DNA of 64,000 nt from Salvelinus alpinus (Eukaryota > Chordata > Actinopteri > Salmoniformes > Salmonidae): the NCBI RefSeq assembly GCF_045679555.1, contig NC_092115.1:34418728-34482727 (forward strand). Reading direction: 5' to 3'. Below the pieces are notes generated by a model. That model made no database searches. It was not told the origin of the DNA and saw only the letters and a list, made by a program, of their open reading frames with translations. Both the position numbers and the translations under genes were made by a program. Shown here in pieces: positions 36,010-51,871 of the stretch (the stretch's first letter is position 1; each line of letters starts with the position of its first letter).

Positions 36010-37060
36010 ACTAAGAAAATAGGGTTCCTCCAGTATTCTTTGGGATTGGTGAACGGTTCTCTGTGGAACAATAATGACTCAAAGAACCCTTTGGGCCTCT
36101 CAATGGTTCTTTGCAGTTCACAAAAGGGTTCTTTGCTGTTTTAGTGATAATGAAAATGTAGGGATGGCGTCTCATTAGCATATTTTGGGTGTGGTTTGCG
36201 TACAGCTCTATTTGTTCAACAGTGCGTGAGAATGTCATTCCAGTTAATGTAATCTGTTGTGTTATGCCATTACATGTTAAATATGACTATGGCCAGTGTC
36301 AGTGTCTTGAGAAAGACATATATGGCCTGGTGTCATTTAAGAACTGATGTCTAAATCAGTGGTTCTCAAATCTCTCTTCGGGGACTTTTAGCAGTTCCAG
36401 ATCTAGCACACCTGATTCAACTTGTCAGTTAACACAGTAATATAGCCTATATAATTTTAACAATACTGTTTGATATGGCTAAGCAGAAAAAATGACCCTT
36501 TACGGTTCTTCAAACGGTTATTTCTAGAACCTTTGAGATTGTTCTATAAAGAACCATTAAATAGGGTTCTATTGTCACGGCCGTCTAAGGAAGTGGACCA
36601 AGGTGCAGCGTGGTGTGCGTACATTTTTCTTTTAATTTAGTAATGTCGCCAACAAAAACTATAAACAGTACAAAACGACCGCGAAGCTTAAGAGGGCTAT
36701 AGTACCCCAAACAAAGACAACTTCCCACACAGAAAGGAGGGAAAAGGGCTACCTAAGTATGGTTCCCAATCAGAGACAACGATAGACAGCTGTTCCTGAT
36801 TGAGAACCATACCCGGCCAAAACAAAGAAATACAAAAACATAGAAAATATAACATAGAATGCCCACCCAAATCACACCCTGGCCAAACCCAAAATAGAGA
36901 CATAAAAAGCTCTAAGGTCAGGGCGTGACATCTATGTACAGAAGCCCTAAAAAGGATTCTAACCACCCTTTTTGGAGCTATATAGAACATTTTATTAATG
37001 GTTCTTTATAGGACCTTAGGAAAAGGGTTCTTGATAGCATCCTAAAGTTTCCATTTCTAA
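36010..37060. repeat. GAACC-rich repeat clusters interrupted by a solo LTR
   Basis: AAGAACCCTTTGGGCCTCTC, CTAGAACCTTTGAGATTGTT and AAAGGGTTCTTGATAGCATC are copies of a short repeat in both orientations. The 36573-36930 LTR splits one of them (AAATAGGGTTCTAT | LTR | TCTATGTACAGAAGCCC). Confidence 0.55.
36573..36930 (-). mobile_element. Solo LTR (358 bp) with perfect 5-bp target-site duplication
   Basis: The ends are TGTCACGGCCGTC and CAGGGCGTGACA. TCTAT is present at 36568-36572 and at 36931-36935. It is the full-length reference for the truncated plus-strand LTRs at 2.6-4.1 kb. The 7-bp inverted ends (TGTCACG/CGTGACA) are longer than the usual TG/CA. Confidence 0.85.
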
Positions 37061-37188
37061 CCTTCAAGAAAAGGTTTCTGATTATCACAGCTGTGACTAA
37101 TGAAGTTACATTTTATTATATTCTATAGGTTTCCCAAGTCTCTCACCGTAGCATGCGGAACCTAACGTGCTGATACTAATAAACCACA

Positions 37189-37700
37189 GGACCCTGAACA
37201 GCTTCTACCCCCAAGCCATAAGACTGCTAAATAAGACTGCTAAGACTCTAATGGCTACCCGGACTACCTCCATTGACCCTTTTTTGCACACACTGGACTC
37301 TACCCACACATTCACACATACTTACACTGACACCCTAACATGCACACACACGCACACGCACACACGCACGCATGACGTGTTCACACATGCATACTGACGC
37401 TACACACACACACACAGGTTGGTGGCACCTTAATTGGGAGGACAGGGTCATAGTAATGGCTGGAACGGAATCAATGGAATGGTTTCGAACTCATTAAACA
37501 CATGGTTCATTAAAGACTCATTGTGGTTATTCGTTATTCACTGTGCATTTATTCCTTGTGTCAGTATTTCTATTTGAATTTTATATTTATCTTTAACTCT
37601 GCATTGTTGGAAAATGACCCATAAGTAAGCATGTCACTGTTAGTCTACACCTGTTGTTTACAAAGCATGTGACAAATAAAATGTGATTTGATTTGATTTA
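37189..37700 (+). mobile_element. LINE family B 3' end with CA microsatellite and nested repeat
   Basis: It starts CAGGACCCTGAACAGCTTCT, passes a CACACG/CACGCA microsatellite at 37343-37420 and a short inserted repeat (GGTTGGTGGCACCTTAATTG, 37418-37510), then resumes. It ends in GACAAATAAAATGTGATTTG and ATTTGATTTA. Confidence 0.7.
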
Positions 37701-38810
37701 ATGGAAGGAGTCTTCAGCATGCTGGCGTTACTGGGAACAACACATCGAATCAGCTGTGCTACAGTATGCCTACTAATCATTGTGAAATGTTCGTATATGT
37801 CCAGTGTGTAGCCTTTGTGAGACATGCAGTCTGAGTTCAAGAGGTAGACAAGAGGTAGATATAATTATTATCAGAGGTGATGGGAGAGAAGCAGGCAGAC
37901 ATGCTGTCATTGTGCTTTTGCTTATCCACCTGTAACAGCCCCACAATAGCAGGTAGACTAGTGTTTCGTGTCTGTAATGCTTTTACATGTTTCATCTGAT
38001 TAAATCTATTTCAGTTTTCAGAATCGAACACAATGGGTTATGGGGTTGGGAAGATTTCACTGAATTATAGTAGTGATGCGTTTTTTTGACCCGTCCCACA
38101 AAGGAAAATCACCAGTAATGACCCTTCAACCAATTTGCTGGTGTCATTTAGGTTATTTTAATCCAATTATTCTCCCATCGAAAGCCTTGTTCACATTTCA
38201 GTTTGAAATGACTCAAATCCTATTTGTTTGCATATTCGATTCTAATTTGATAATTTTCCTGCATTCTGAACACCCAAAAAGCACATGGAATCGGATATTT
38301 CAAGCCACATTTCAAACTACCTTCGTAGGGGGTTTGAAGACAGATCGAAATCTGATTTATTTGCCCTGAAGTGATTTTTAGACTGTTATTTCACATATCT
38401 TGAAAATGTCCTATGTGGCATTGATATGAGTCAGAAACATTTATTCTAGTGTTAAAATTGACTACAAAGTTTAAATAGGATCATTTTGGTCATAAAGTCA
38501 GTCATGTCTAAAATGGCGTTTGGAACATGCGTGCATCACAACAGGTAAATGAAGGTTGGGTTTTGATTTTGCAGTGTCCATTTGTCCTCTAACATGGGGT
38601 GAACAGCTGCAGTGATTGCTCTGTATCCAATAGCATAGACAGTGAGACAGACCTGCCCAGTAGCTTTGACTTTGTTTACATAAGACAACACGTGTCACAT
38701 CTTTTAACTTAAAAAATACTGCACCAAACACCTTAGTTACATGTAAAATTGTGCAACTAAAACACCCTCGGCAAAAACGTAAAGATGTATTTCCAGATTT
38801 CTTGAGTTAT
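37701..38810. other. No gene or clear repeat seen
   Basis: Only short ORFs without recognisable features are present. Confidence 0.4.
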
Positions 38811-40657
38811 CCTGTCTAGCCCCGGCGTTCCGCTAGCGGAACTCCTCCCACATTCCACTGAAAAGGCAGAGCGCGAAATTCAAAAAATATTTTTTAGAAA
38901 TATTTAACTTTCACACATTAACAAGTCCAATACAGCAAATGAAAGATACACATCTTGTGAATCCAGTCAACATGTCCGATTTTTTAAATGTTTTACAGCG
39001 AAAACACCACATATATTTATGTTAGCTCACCACCAAATACAAAAAAGGACAGACATTTTTCACAGCACAGGTAGCATGCAGGAAACCAACCAAACTAACC
39101 AAGAACCAACCAAACTAACCAAGAAACAACGTCATCAGATGACAGTCCTATAACATGTTACACAATAAATCTATGTTTTGTTCGAAAAATGTGCATATTT
39201 GAGGTATAAATCAGTTTTACATTGCTGCTACCATCACAGCTACCATCAGAAATAGCACCGAAGCAGCCAGAGTAATTATAGAGACCCACGTGAAATACCT
39301 AAATACTCATCATAAAACATTTCTGAAAAATCGATGGTGTACAGCAAATTAAAGACAAACATCTTGTGAATCCAGCCAATATTTCCGAGTTTTTAAGTGT
39401 TTTACAGCGAAAACACAATATAGCATTATATTAGCTTACTACAATAGCCTACCACACAACCGCATTCATTCATCAAGGCACGTTAGCGATAGCAATAGGC
39501 ACGTTAGCGTTAGCGAATAAACCAGCAAAAGATATTAATTTCCACTAACCTTCATAAACCTTCCTCAGATGACAGTCCTATAACATCAGGTTATACATAC
39601 ACTTATGTTTTGTTCGAAAATGTGCATATTTAGAGCTGAAATCAGTGGTTATCCATTATGCTAACGTAGCATCTTTTTCCCAGAATGTGCAGATATTTCT
39701 ATTAGACTCTCACCTATTTTGACCAAATAGCTATTCATAAACATTACAAAAAAATACATGTTGTATAGGAAACGATAGATTCATTAGTTCTTAATGCAAT
39801 CGCAGTGTTAGAATTCTAAAAATATCTTCATTACGACATAAGGCTTACGTTATGGCGAGAGATGCCCAAAACATGGGCGCAAAACTACTAGTACACAGTT
39901 CGACAGATATATGTAATAGCATCACAAAATGGGTCCTACTTTTGGTGATCTTCCATCAGAATGTTGTACAAGGGGTCCTTTGTCCAGAACCGTCTTTGTT
40001 TGGTATTAGAACGTAGTTTTTTCCTCTTGAATTAGCAAGCACACTGGCCAAGTGGCGCGAAGCTATCCTTCCTGAACATATGCAGACAAAGCAACATGCC
40101 TAACGTCCCGAAAAAATTTCAATAATCTAATAAAACTATATTGAAAAAACATACTTTACGATGATATTGTGACATGTATCAAATAAAATCAAAGCCGGAG
40201 ATAGTATTCGCCTATAACGACAGCTTTTCAAAAGGCAATTACAGGTCCCTCCACGCGCCTTCCAGAAAACCGAAAATGGAGGACACGTCATTCCAAGAGG
40301 ATTCATTCCATCTCAGACCAAGATAATCAACTCATTTCTTCTCTCACTTCCTCTTGACATCTAGGGGAAGGTGTATGACGTGCACGTATAGTCATACGTA
40401 TCATGCCCATTTATAGGCAGGTCCTTGAACAGAGCATCGAATTCAGACTTTCCACTTCCTGGTCAGAAAGTGTGCTGCCAAATGAGTTCTGTTTTACCCA
40501 CAGACAAAATTCAAACGGTTTTAGAAACTAGAGAGTGTTTTCTATCCAATAGTAATAATAATATGCATATTGTACGAGCAAGAATTGAGTACGAGGCCGT
40601 TTAAATTGGGCACGAATTTCCCCCAAAGTGAAAACAGCGCCCTCTGTCCTCAACAGG
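38811..40657 (-). mobile_element. TTAA-flanked 1.8-kb non-coding element, copy 1
   Basis: It is bounded by TTAT (38807-38810, probably a mutated TTAA) and TTAA (40658-40661). Outer bases CCTGT occur inverted at both ends. A 16-bp perfect palindrome GTTCCGCTAGCGGAAC sits 16 bp inside the left end. Internally, about 410-bp tandem units repeat CATCTTGTGAATCCAG (38950 and 39361) and TTTTACAGCGAAAACAC. No ORF is shared between copies. TTAA duplications are the signature of piggyBac-type transposases, so this may be a non-autonomous piggyBac relative. Confidence 0.7.
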
Positions 40658-40661
40658 TTAA

Positions 40662-41489
40662 CTTAGATTCACTCTGGTTATTTTGAGGAAGTGAAATTGG
40701 CTTCCGCATCTACAGTGTCTCATCGGCGACAAACATAATTAACCATACACGGAATCGGTCAGGAAACACACCTCCATGATTGAAATCTCGTTTTTGTAAT
40801 GAGCAACAACAAAAAAACTCAGGCCAATTGGGGTGTTCAGTGGCTCTTTAACAAAAGTCACATCTCAATAGTTGGTCCAGGTAAGTCATGACACAACACA
40901 AGAGGTAAGTGGGCCTTTCCTTTATTGTTCTCTATTGCTCCTCTATTGTTCCTCAAGCAAGAGGGGAGGCTGATGACATCATGGATTCCCATCTGACCAA
41001 CTTGAATGCCCTGCTCCTTGAAGTTTGCAGTTGTGTAAAAAAAAAACGATTTAGCTCAAAACATATTTTTTGTACCCTTCAGTGTGTGTACTTGAATGTA
41101 TTTATGCTTGGGAGAATCGCTTTCCTATAGTAAATGTTAACTAATAGCTGGAGGACGTCTGTAAACCTCTTTCATTTTGTGTTCCAGGTGGCTGCCCAGA
41201 GGTATTGATGCAGTCACAGGCATGGAGAATCATTCGTGTCAGAGCTAACACGGCAGCGATGTTGGGCCATTTGACATTCCCAAACCCCAAGGGGATCATT
41301 AAGATAAGCTTATTGGTATATCCTAGGACACAAAACACTCCAAATGGATTGCATTTATTTACCACATTGTAAGCTAATTGCATGTCAGAGAGAGGTATTG
41401 GATCATTACAAAGACTGAGAAAAGAAACTGTTGGACATCTTTATGAAATCTTTAATTGTGGTTTGTCTTACATGACAAGATGCAACCTA
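40662..41489. other. No gene seen
   Basis: Between the TTAA element and the next Tc1 there are only short ORFs without recognised features. Confidence 0.4.
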
Positions 41490-44944
<3,455 letters not shown>

Positions 44945-45577
44945 AATTTCAAACTAAGAGCATCACATCCAACTCAATATTAGGAAGGTGTTCCTAATGT
45001 TTGGTATACTCAGTGTACTGTAAATGACTCCTTAGTCAGACAAGAGAAGCAGTGGCTTAGCCAGACAAATAAAGACTTAGGGGTGTTACAGTGCCTTGCA
45101 AAAGTATTCCCCCTTGGTGTTTTCCCTATTTTGTTGCATTACAACCTGTAATTTAAATGTATTTTTATTTGGATTTCATGTAATGGACATACACAAAATA
45201 GTCCAAATTGGTGAATTGAAATGAAAAAAAAATCTTGATTCAAAAAAAGAAAAGAAAAAGATGTATGCATATGTATTCACCCCCTTTGCTATGAAGCCCC
45301 TAAATAAGATCTGGTGCAACCAAATACCTTCAGAAGTCACACAATTAGTTAAATAAAGTCCACCTGTGTGCAATCTAAGTGTCACATGATCTGTCACATG
45401 ATCTCAGTATATATACACCTGTTCTGAAAGGTCCCAGAGTCTGCAACACCATTGAGAAAGGGGCACCACCAAGCAAGCGGCACCATGAAGACCAAGGAGC
45501 TCTCCAAACAGGTCACGGACAAAGTTGTGGAGAAGTACAGATCAGGGTTGGGTTATAAAAATATATATATCCGAAAC

Positions 45578-48500
45578 AGTGTAGCTATTCCCTCCGCAAG
45601 GCAATCAAACAAGCTAAGCGTCAGTATAGAGACAAAGTAGAGTCGCAATTCAACGGCTCGGACACAAGAGGTATGTGGCAGGGTCTACAGTCAATCACGG
45701 ATTACAAAAAGAAAATCAGCCACGTCGCGGACCAGGATGTCTTGCTCCCAGACAGACTAAACAACTTCTTTGCTCGCTTTGAGGACAATACAGTGCCACT
45801 GACACGGCCCGCTACCAAAACCTGCGGACTCTCCTTCACTGCAGCCGACGTGAGTAAAACATTTAAACGTGTTAACCCTCGCAAGGCTGCAGGCCCAGAT
45901 GGCATCCCCAGCCGCGTCCTCAGAGCATGCGCAGACCAGCTGGCTGGTGTGTTTACGGACATATTCAATCAATCCTTATCCCAGTCTGCTGTTCCCACAT
46001 GCTTCAAGAGGGCCACCATTGTTCCTGTTCCCAAGAAAGCTAAGGTAACTGAGCTAAACGACTACCGCCCCGTAGCACTAGTCAAGGACCATATCACCTA
46101 TCCACCATATCCACCTTACCTGACATCCTAGACCCACTCCAATTTGCTTACCGCTCCAATAGGTCCACAGACGACGCAATCGCAACCACTGCAAACACTG
46201 CACACTGCCCTAACCCATCTGCACAAGAGTAATACCTATGTGAGAATGCTGTTCATCGACTACAGCTCAGCAGTTAACACCATAGTACCCTCCAAACTCG
46301 TCATCAAGCTCGAGACCCTGGGTCTCGACCCCGCCCTGTGCAACTGGGTACTGGACTTCCTGACGGGCCGCCCCCAGGTGGTGAGGGTAGGTAACAACAT
46401 CTCCACCCCGCTGATCTTTAACACTGGGGCCCCACAAGGGTGCGTTCCGAGCCCTCTCTTGTACTCCCTGTTCACTCACGACTGCGTGGCCATGCACGCC
46501 TCCAACTCAATCATCAAGTTTGCAGACGACACTACAGTGGTAGGCTTGATTACCAACAACGACAAGACGGCCTACAGGGAGGAGGTGAGGGCCCTCGGAG
46601 TGTGGTGTCAGGAAAATAACCTTACACTCAACGTCAACAAAACAAAGGAGATGATCGTGGACTTCAGGAAACAGCAGAGGGAGCAACCCCCTATCCACAT
46701 CGACGGGACAGTAGTGGAGAGGGTAGTACGTTTTAAGTTCCTCGGCGTACACATCACGGACAAACTGAATTGGTCCACCCACACAGACAGCGTGGTGAAG
46801 AAGACGCAGCAGCGCCTCTTCAACCTCAAGAGGCTGAAGAAGTTTGGCTTCTCACCAAAAGCACTCACAAACATTTACAGATGCACAATCGAGCGCATCC
46901 TGTCGGGCTGTATCACCGCCTGGTACGGCAACTGCTCCGCCCATAACCTTAAGGTTCTCCAGAGGGTAGTGAGGTCTGCACAACGCATCACTGGGGGCAA
47001 ACTACCTGCCCTCCAGGACACCTACACCACCCGATGTCACAGGAAGGCCATAAAGATCATCAAAGACAACAACCACCCGAGCCACTGCCTGTTCACCCCG
47101 CTATCATCCAGAAGGCGAGGTCAGTACAGGTGCATCAAAGCAGGGACCGAGAGACTGAAAAACAGCTTCTATCTCAAGGCCATCAGACTGTTAACCTTTT
47201 GTCAATAGGGGGAGCTGTTAGCATTATTTTTTTTTTTACATTTCCAAATTAAACTGCCTCGTACTCAATTCTTGATCGTACAATATGCATATTATTGTTA
47301 TTATTGGATAGAAAACAGTCTATAGTTTCTATAGGAGTTGAAATTTTGTCTCTGAGTGGTACAGAACAATTTCTACAGCACTTTTCATGACAGGGTTCAG
47401 ATTTCAGAAATTTTTACCTCTGATCTGGGGTCTGTTTATAAGGCCACAGTGAATGCTATGAAGAAACCGACACTACCTACGTCTTCCTCTGGGTGTCTGT
47501 ACGTCATCACGTTTTCAATGAAGTCTATGGGACGTTCACAGCCATTATAAATGACAAAAATGTACAGAGACCCCTCTTTCTCAACGTGCGCCTCAAGCGT
47601 GAAGGCCATCGGACCTGCCTCGTTCCAAATCGTTTTCTAACCAGCAGTATTTCTCCGGTCATGTTTTCAGTCGTTATAGTTGTTAAAAACATCATAATGT
47701 AGTGAATTTTAACCGTTTTATATCAATTTATATCCGTTTAGTGCGATTTTGAGGAATTTCTTTGTCGTGCACTCTGAAAGTTTGGACACGCTTTAGGGTG
47801 TCGGTCGTTGGTGATGGACATTTCGAAGGACAGAGGACATCTATCGACCAAAAGACGTTTATAACATAGAAAGGATACATTGCCCAAGAATATGATGGAA
47901 GATCAGCTCAAAGTAAGCAATATTTAATATGATAAACCGTGTTTCTGTCGAAATATTTTAAACGCATACATCGCCATTTTGTTTGGTATAGCTTCACTTG
48001 GCCAACCCTGTATTGAAAAGTAAGGATAATTTTAAAAATGTAAATCAGCGGTTGCATTAAGAACTAATTTGTCTTTCGATTCCTGTCAACCCTGTATTTT
48101 TTAGTCAAGTATATGATTAGCTTTTAATTAAACTAGATCACTCTGATAGATGACGTCAGACATATTGAGGCTTGATTTCCTAGTATTTTCATTGTGTAAC
48201 CACGGTTTTGTATGGCTAAATATGCACCTTTTCGAACAAACTGTATATGTATGTTGTAAAATGATGTTACAGGAGTGTCATCGGAAGAATTCTGAGAAGG
48301 TTAGTGAAAAAATTAATATCTTTTGGCGGTGGTTACGTTATAGCGCTCTTTGGCTGGAATCGATGCTCTGGTAACGTTGGAACATGTAGTATGCTAACTT
48401 ATCGATTTATTGTGTTTTCGCTGAAAAACGCTTAGAAAATCTGAAATATGGTCTGAAATCACAAGAACTGGGTCTTTCCATTGCTATGCTTTGTCTATTT

Positions 48501-49432
48501 TTATGAAATGTTTTATGATGAGTAAATTGGTCATACACGTTGCTCTATCTAGTAATTCTAGTGGATTTGTGATGGTCGGTGCAATTGTAAACTGTGATTT
48601 CTACCTGAAATATGCACTTTTTTCTAACAAAAACTATCCTATACCATGAATATGTTATCAGACTGTCATCTGATGGTTTTTTTTATAGGTTATTGGCTAT
48701 CAATATCTTAGTTGAGCCGAATTGGTGATAGCACCTGAAGGAGTAAGAAACTGATGGAGTTAGAATAGTGGTGTATTTTGCTAACGTGTTTAGCTAATAG
48801 ATTTACATATTTTGTCTTCCCTGTAAAACATTTTAAAAATCTGAAATGGTGGCTTTATTCACAAGATCTGTATCTTTCATCTGGTGTCTTGGACTTGTGA
48901 TTTAATGATATTTAGATGCTACTATCTACTTCTGAAGCTATGCTATCTATGCTAATCAGTGTGTGGGGGGTGGGGGGTGCTCCCGGATCCGGGTTTCTGA
49001 GGCAGTAAAAGTTAAACAGGCACCACTAACATTGAGTGGCTGCTGCCAACATACTGACTCAACTCCAGCCACTTTAATAATGGAAAATTGATGTAAGAAA
49101 TGTATCACTAGCCACTTTAAACAATGCCACTTAATATAATGTTTACATACCCTACATTACTCATCTCATATGTATATACTGTACTCGAAAACATCTACTG
49201 CATCTTTCCTATGCCATTCTGTACCATCACTCATTCATATATTTTTACGTACATATTCTTCATCCATTTACACTTGTGTGTATAAGGTAGTTGTTGTGAA
49301 ATTGTTAGGTTGGATTACTCGTTGGTTATTACTGCATTGTCGGAACTAGAAGCACAAGCATTTCGCTACACTCGCATTAACATCTGCTAACCATGTGTAT
49401 GTGACAAATAAAATTTGATTTGATTTGATTTG
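45578..49432 (+). mobile_element. LINE family B with reverse transcriptase, nested in Tc1 and itself carrying a TTAA element
   Basis: ORF 45673-46131 encodes NPRKAAGPDGIPSRVLRACA and FKRATIVPVPKKAKV. A frameshift with some loss follows. ORF 46144-47208 then has [15 protein letters not shown] (first catalytic Asp), [10 protein letters not shown] with FADD at 46519-46530, and a C-terminal [20 protein letters not shown]. The order is that of the reverse transcriptase of an L2/CR1-like LINE. The endonuclease is missing (5' truncation). The 3' UTR resumes after the TTAA element and ends in GACAAATAAAATTTGATTTG and repeated TTTGA. No target-site duplication is obvious; a few bases of Tc1 seem lost at the junction. 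Confidence 0.85.
47195..49011 (+). mobile_element. TTAA-flanked non-coding element, copy 3 (inside LINE)
   Basis: TTAA at 47191-47194 and 49012-49015; removal joins LINE sequence CAGACTG-TTAA-ACAGGCACC. It starts CCTTTTGTCAATAGGGGGAG, like copy 2, and has the palindrome CCCGGATCCGGG (48982-48993) 18 bp inside the right end. Repeats such as TTTTCGCTG near 48415 and TTCCCTGTAAAACATTTT near 48817 keep the 400-bp spacing. Confidence 0.85.
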
Positions 49433-50020
49433 CTCCCACGGAGAAACATAAAATCCATTATTAAAAAATTTAAAGAATATGGCACATTTACGTCATTTGG
49501 CACCACAACAGACCTGCCAAAAGAGGGCAACCCACCAAAACTCACGGACCAGGCAAGGATCGCATTAATCAGAGAGGCAATAAAGAGACCAAAGATAATC
49601 CTGAAGGAGCTGCAAAACTCCACAGCGGAGATTGGAGTATCTGTTCACAGGACAACTTTATGCCGTACACGCCACAGAGCTTGGCTTTACAGAAGAGTTG
49701 CCAGAAAAAAGCCATTGCTTAAAGAAAAAAATAAGCAAACACATTTGGTGTTTGCCAAAAGGCATGTGGCAGACTCCCCAAACATATGGAAGAAGGTACT
49801 CTGGTCAGATAAGATTCAAACTGAGCTTTTTGGCCATCAAGGAAAACGCTATGTCTGGCGCAAACCCAACACCTCTCATCACCTCGAGAACACCAGATGT
49901 TTTTCATCTGCAAGGACTTGGAAACTGGTCAGAATTGAAGGAATGATGGTTGGCACTAAATACAGAGAAATTATTGAAGGAAACCTGTTTCAGTCTTCCA
50001 GAGATCTGAGACTGGGCCGG

Positions 50021-50281
50021 TGATAAGGGAATTTATATGTTTAAAGTAATGACTAAAGAATTCCACCCTGAAACGTGTTTAACGGTGTGAAATGTATTAG
50101 AATTATAAAATGACTATGTTTGCATTCTTGACTTCAGAACATTCTCTGAATAAAGAACCAACCTTTTGCAGAAATCTGGGACTTTGCCTAATTCTTATTA
50201 ACCCTAGCTTTACAACCTAGGGGGAATTGGTCAAAGCTATAGTGATTGTTATCATCATTGGGATTGAAAATTCTCGTGACA
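50021..50281 (+). mobile_element. Solo LTR (261 bp) with perfect 5-bp duplication, inside Tc1
   Basis: It starts TGATAAGGGAA and ends ATTCTCGTGACA. GCCGG is present at 50016-50020 and 50282-50286. AATAAA lies at about 50148. It sits within the transposase gene between the first and second catalytic Asp regions. Confidence 0.8.
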
Positions 50282-50764
50282 GCCGGAGGTTCACCTTCCA
50301 GCAGGACAATGACCCTAAGTATACTGATAAAGCAACACTCAAGTGGTTTAAGGGGAAACATTTAAATGTCTTGGAATGGCTTAGTCAAAACCCAGACCTC
50401 AATCCAATTGAGAATCTGTAGTATGCAACTTGAAGGAGCTGGAGCAGTTTTGCCTTGAAGAACGGGCAAAATCCCAGTGGCTAGATGTGCCAAGCTTACA
50501 CCCCAAGAGACTTGCAGCTGTAATTGCTGCAAAAGGTGGCTCTAACAAAGTTTTGACTTTGGGGGGGAATAGTTATGCACGTTCAAGTTTTAAATTTTTT
50601 GTCTTATTTCTTGTTTCACAATAAAAACATATTTTTCATCTTCAAATTGCATGTTGTGTCAATCAAATGATACACACTCCCCCAAAATCCATTTTAATTC
50701 CAGGTTGTAAGGCAACAAAATAGGAAAAATGCCAAGGGGGTGAATACTTTTGCAAGCCACTGTA

Positions 50765-51751
50765 TCCCCGTTGGACCAATGGATATCTTAATAAAGTCAA
50801 CTAAATGAACCAGAAGATCTCTTCCTGTGATGTGGATGTGAGCCTGGGAGTTATGGGTAAGGGATCCTCCTTCATACTGCTGCTTCAGTAACAGTCACTC
50901 TGCCTCAGTTTTCTTGTGTAACTAAGCCGTCATCAGTGTGTTCCATGAGAACAAGCTAACCACTTTTGTCTGCTTACTGTGGAGGTGTTGGTGTAAACAT
51001 ATGGACATAACAGCATATACAGTAGCTTGAACTGATTTGACATAACGTTTAGCTATAGACACAGCAACCAAACCTCTGAAATGGACCAGTCTGGTTTGTG
51101 TGCATATCTGGTCACTGAGGTCAGTATATTGCCCAAGTGATTGATTATATTTATCCTTCTGTAATTTCAGCACGACATACCTGTCATCGTTCAAACACTG
51201 TATTCTGAAGCCAGACACCTATGCTTCTGTATTACATCCTGCCACACAAAGGACAAGGACAATATAACTGAAAGATTGTCATTCACCGCTCTATGTTCCC
51301 TTGACCGTCCTACACAAGCCACTGCCCTCACAAGCAGGCAGCTTCCTCCCATCCCCCACACAGAGCAGTGCTATAACCTACCTACCTCCCTTTCCAGAAT
51401 GGGCTGTAAACTACACCAGTCCTATTAATTAATTAATGACCCTGACTGAAGGGGCTGGCTAGTGGAACTGCCTACAGGAAGATGGTGTGATGTATTTAGT
51501 GGTGTACGGTGCTCTGTGTTGGGAGGGAAGACAACAGGGTAGGAGAGGCAGAGGCAGTGCACCAGATGAGAGGAGAGAGGACGCCCCCTGTCCCCGCCAG
51601 CAGCCCTCACTGACCATCAATCACCCAGGGCCATTGTGGTCCTGTCCAGGGTAGCACAGCCACCCAGCCACCCAGCCAGTCAGGCAGAGGAGAGGAGAGG
51701 AGAGAGGGGGCAGGGAGCTGTAGCCTGCAGGGAGAAAGTAAGGGGGAAAGA
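50765..51751. promoter_or_regulatory. Possible upstream region of the exon at 51752
   Basis: The last 300 bp become GC- and purine-rich (GAGGAGAGGAGAGGAGAGAG near 51676), as seen in 5' UTRs, and contain no transposon. No TATA box was identified. The rest is featureless. Confidence 0.3.
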
Positions 51752-51871
51752 ATGGCAGTCGGGGAACGGCCTTCTTCGTGTTCCTCTCCCCAGCCGGCAT
51801 TGCTGGGCTTGGGAGCAGCTCTGCTCTCTTTCTGCATCTCCGCTGTGCTCTCCCAGGTCCCGGATCCAGAG
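51752..51871 (+). CDS. Candidate first coding exon of an unidentified secreted or membrane protein
   Basis: An ATG in good context (AAAGAATGGC) opens 40 codons that end exactly at a consensus donor, CCAGAG|GTAAGA (phase 0). Residues 16-34 (ALLGLGAALLSFCISAVLS) form a typical signal-peptide core, and cleavage could fall after AVLS. The product is not recognised. It does not look like HHATL or KLHL40, the next human genes after CCDC13. A possible second exon is at 53781-53823. Confidence 0.45.

Larger units (their letters stand above)
45089..50762 (+). mobile_element. Tc1/mariner element carrying a LINE, a TTAA element and a solo LTR
   Basis: It starts CAGTGCCTTGCAAAAGTATT after TA and ends TTTTGCAAGCCACTG before TA (50763). 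The transposase start, MKTKELSKQVTDKVVEKYRS, is at 45486. After the LINE insertion it resumes at about 49436 (RNIKSIIKKFKEYGTF) and continues with VLWSDKIQTELFGHQGKRYV (first Asp). After the solo LTR come FQQDNDPKY (second Asp) and [10 protein letters not shown] (Glu). The DDE residues are present, but the gene is cut by two insertions and by stops. Confidence 0.88.

Noticed and set aside
39065-39125. AACCAACCAAACTAACCAAG doubled in TTAA copy 1
   Set aside because: A simple 20-bp local duplication private to this copy; no further significance seen.
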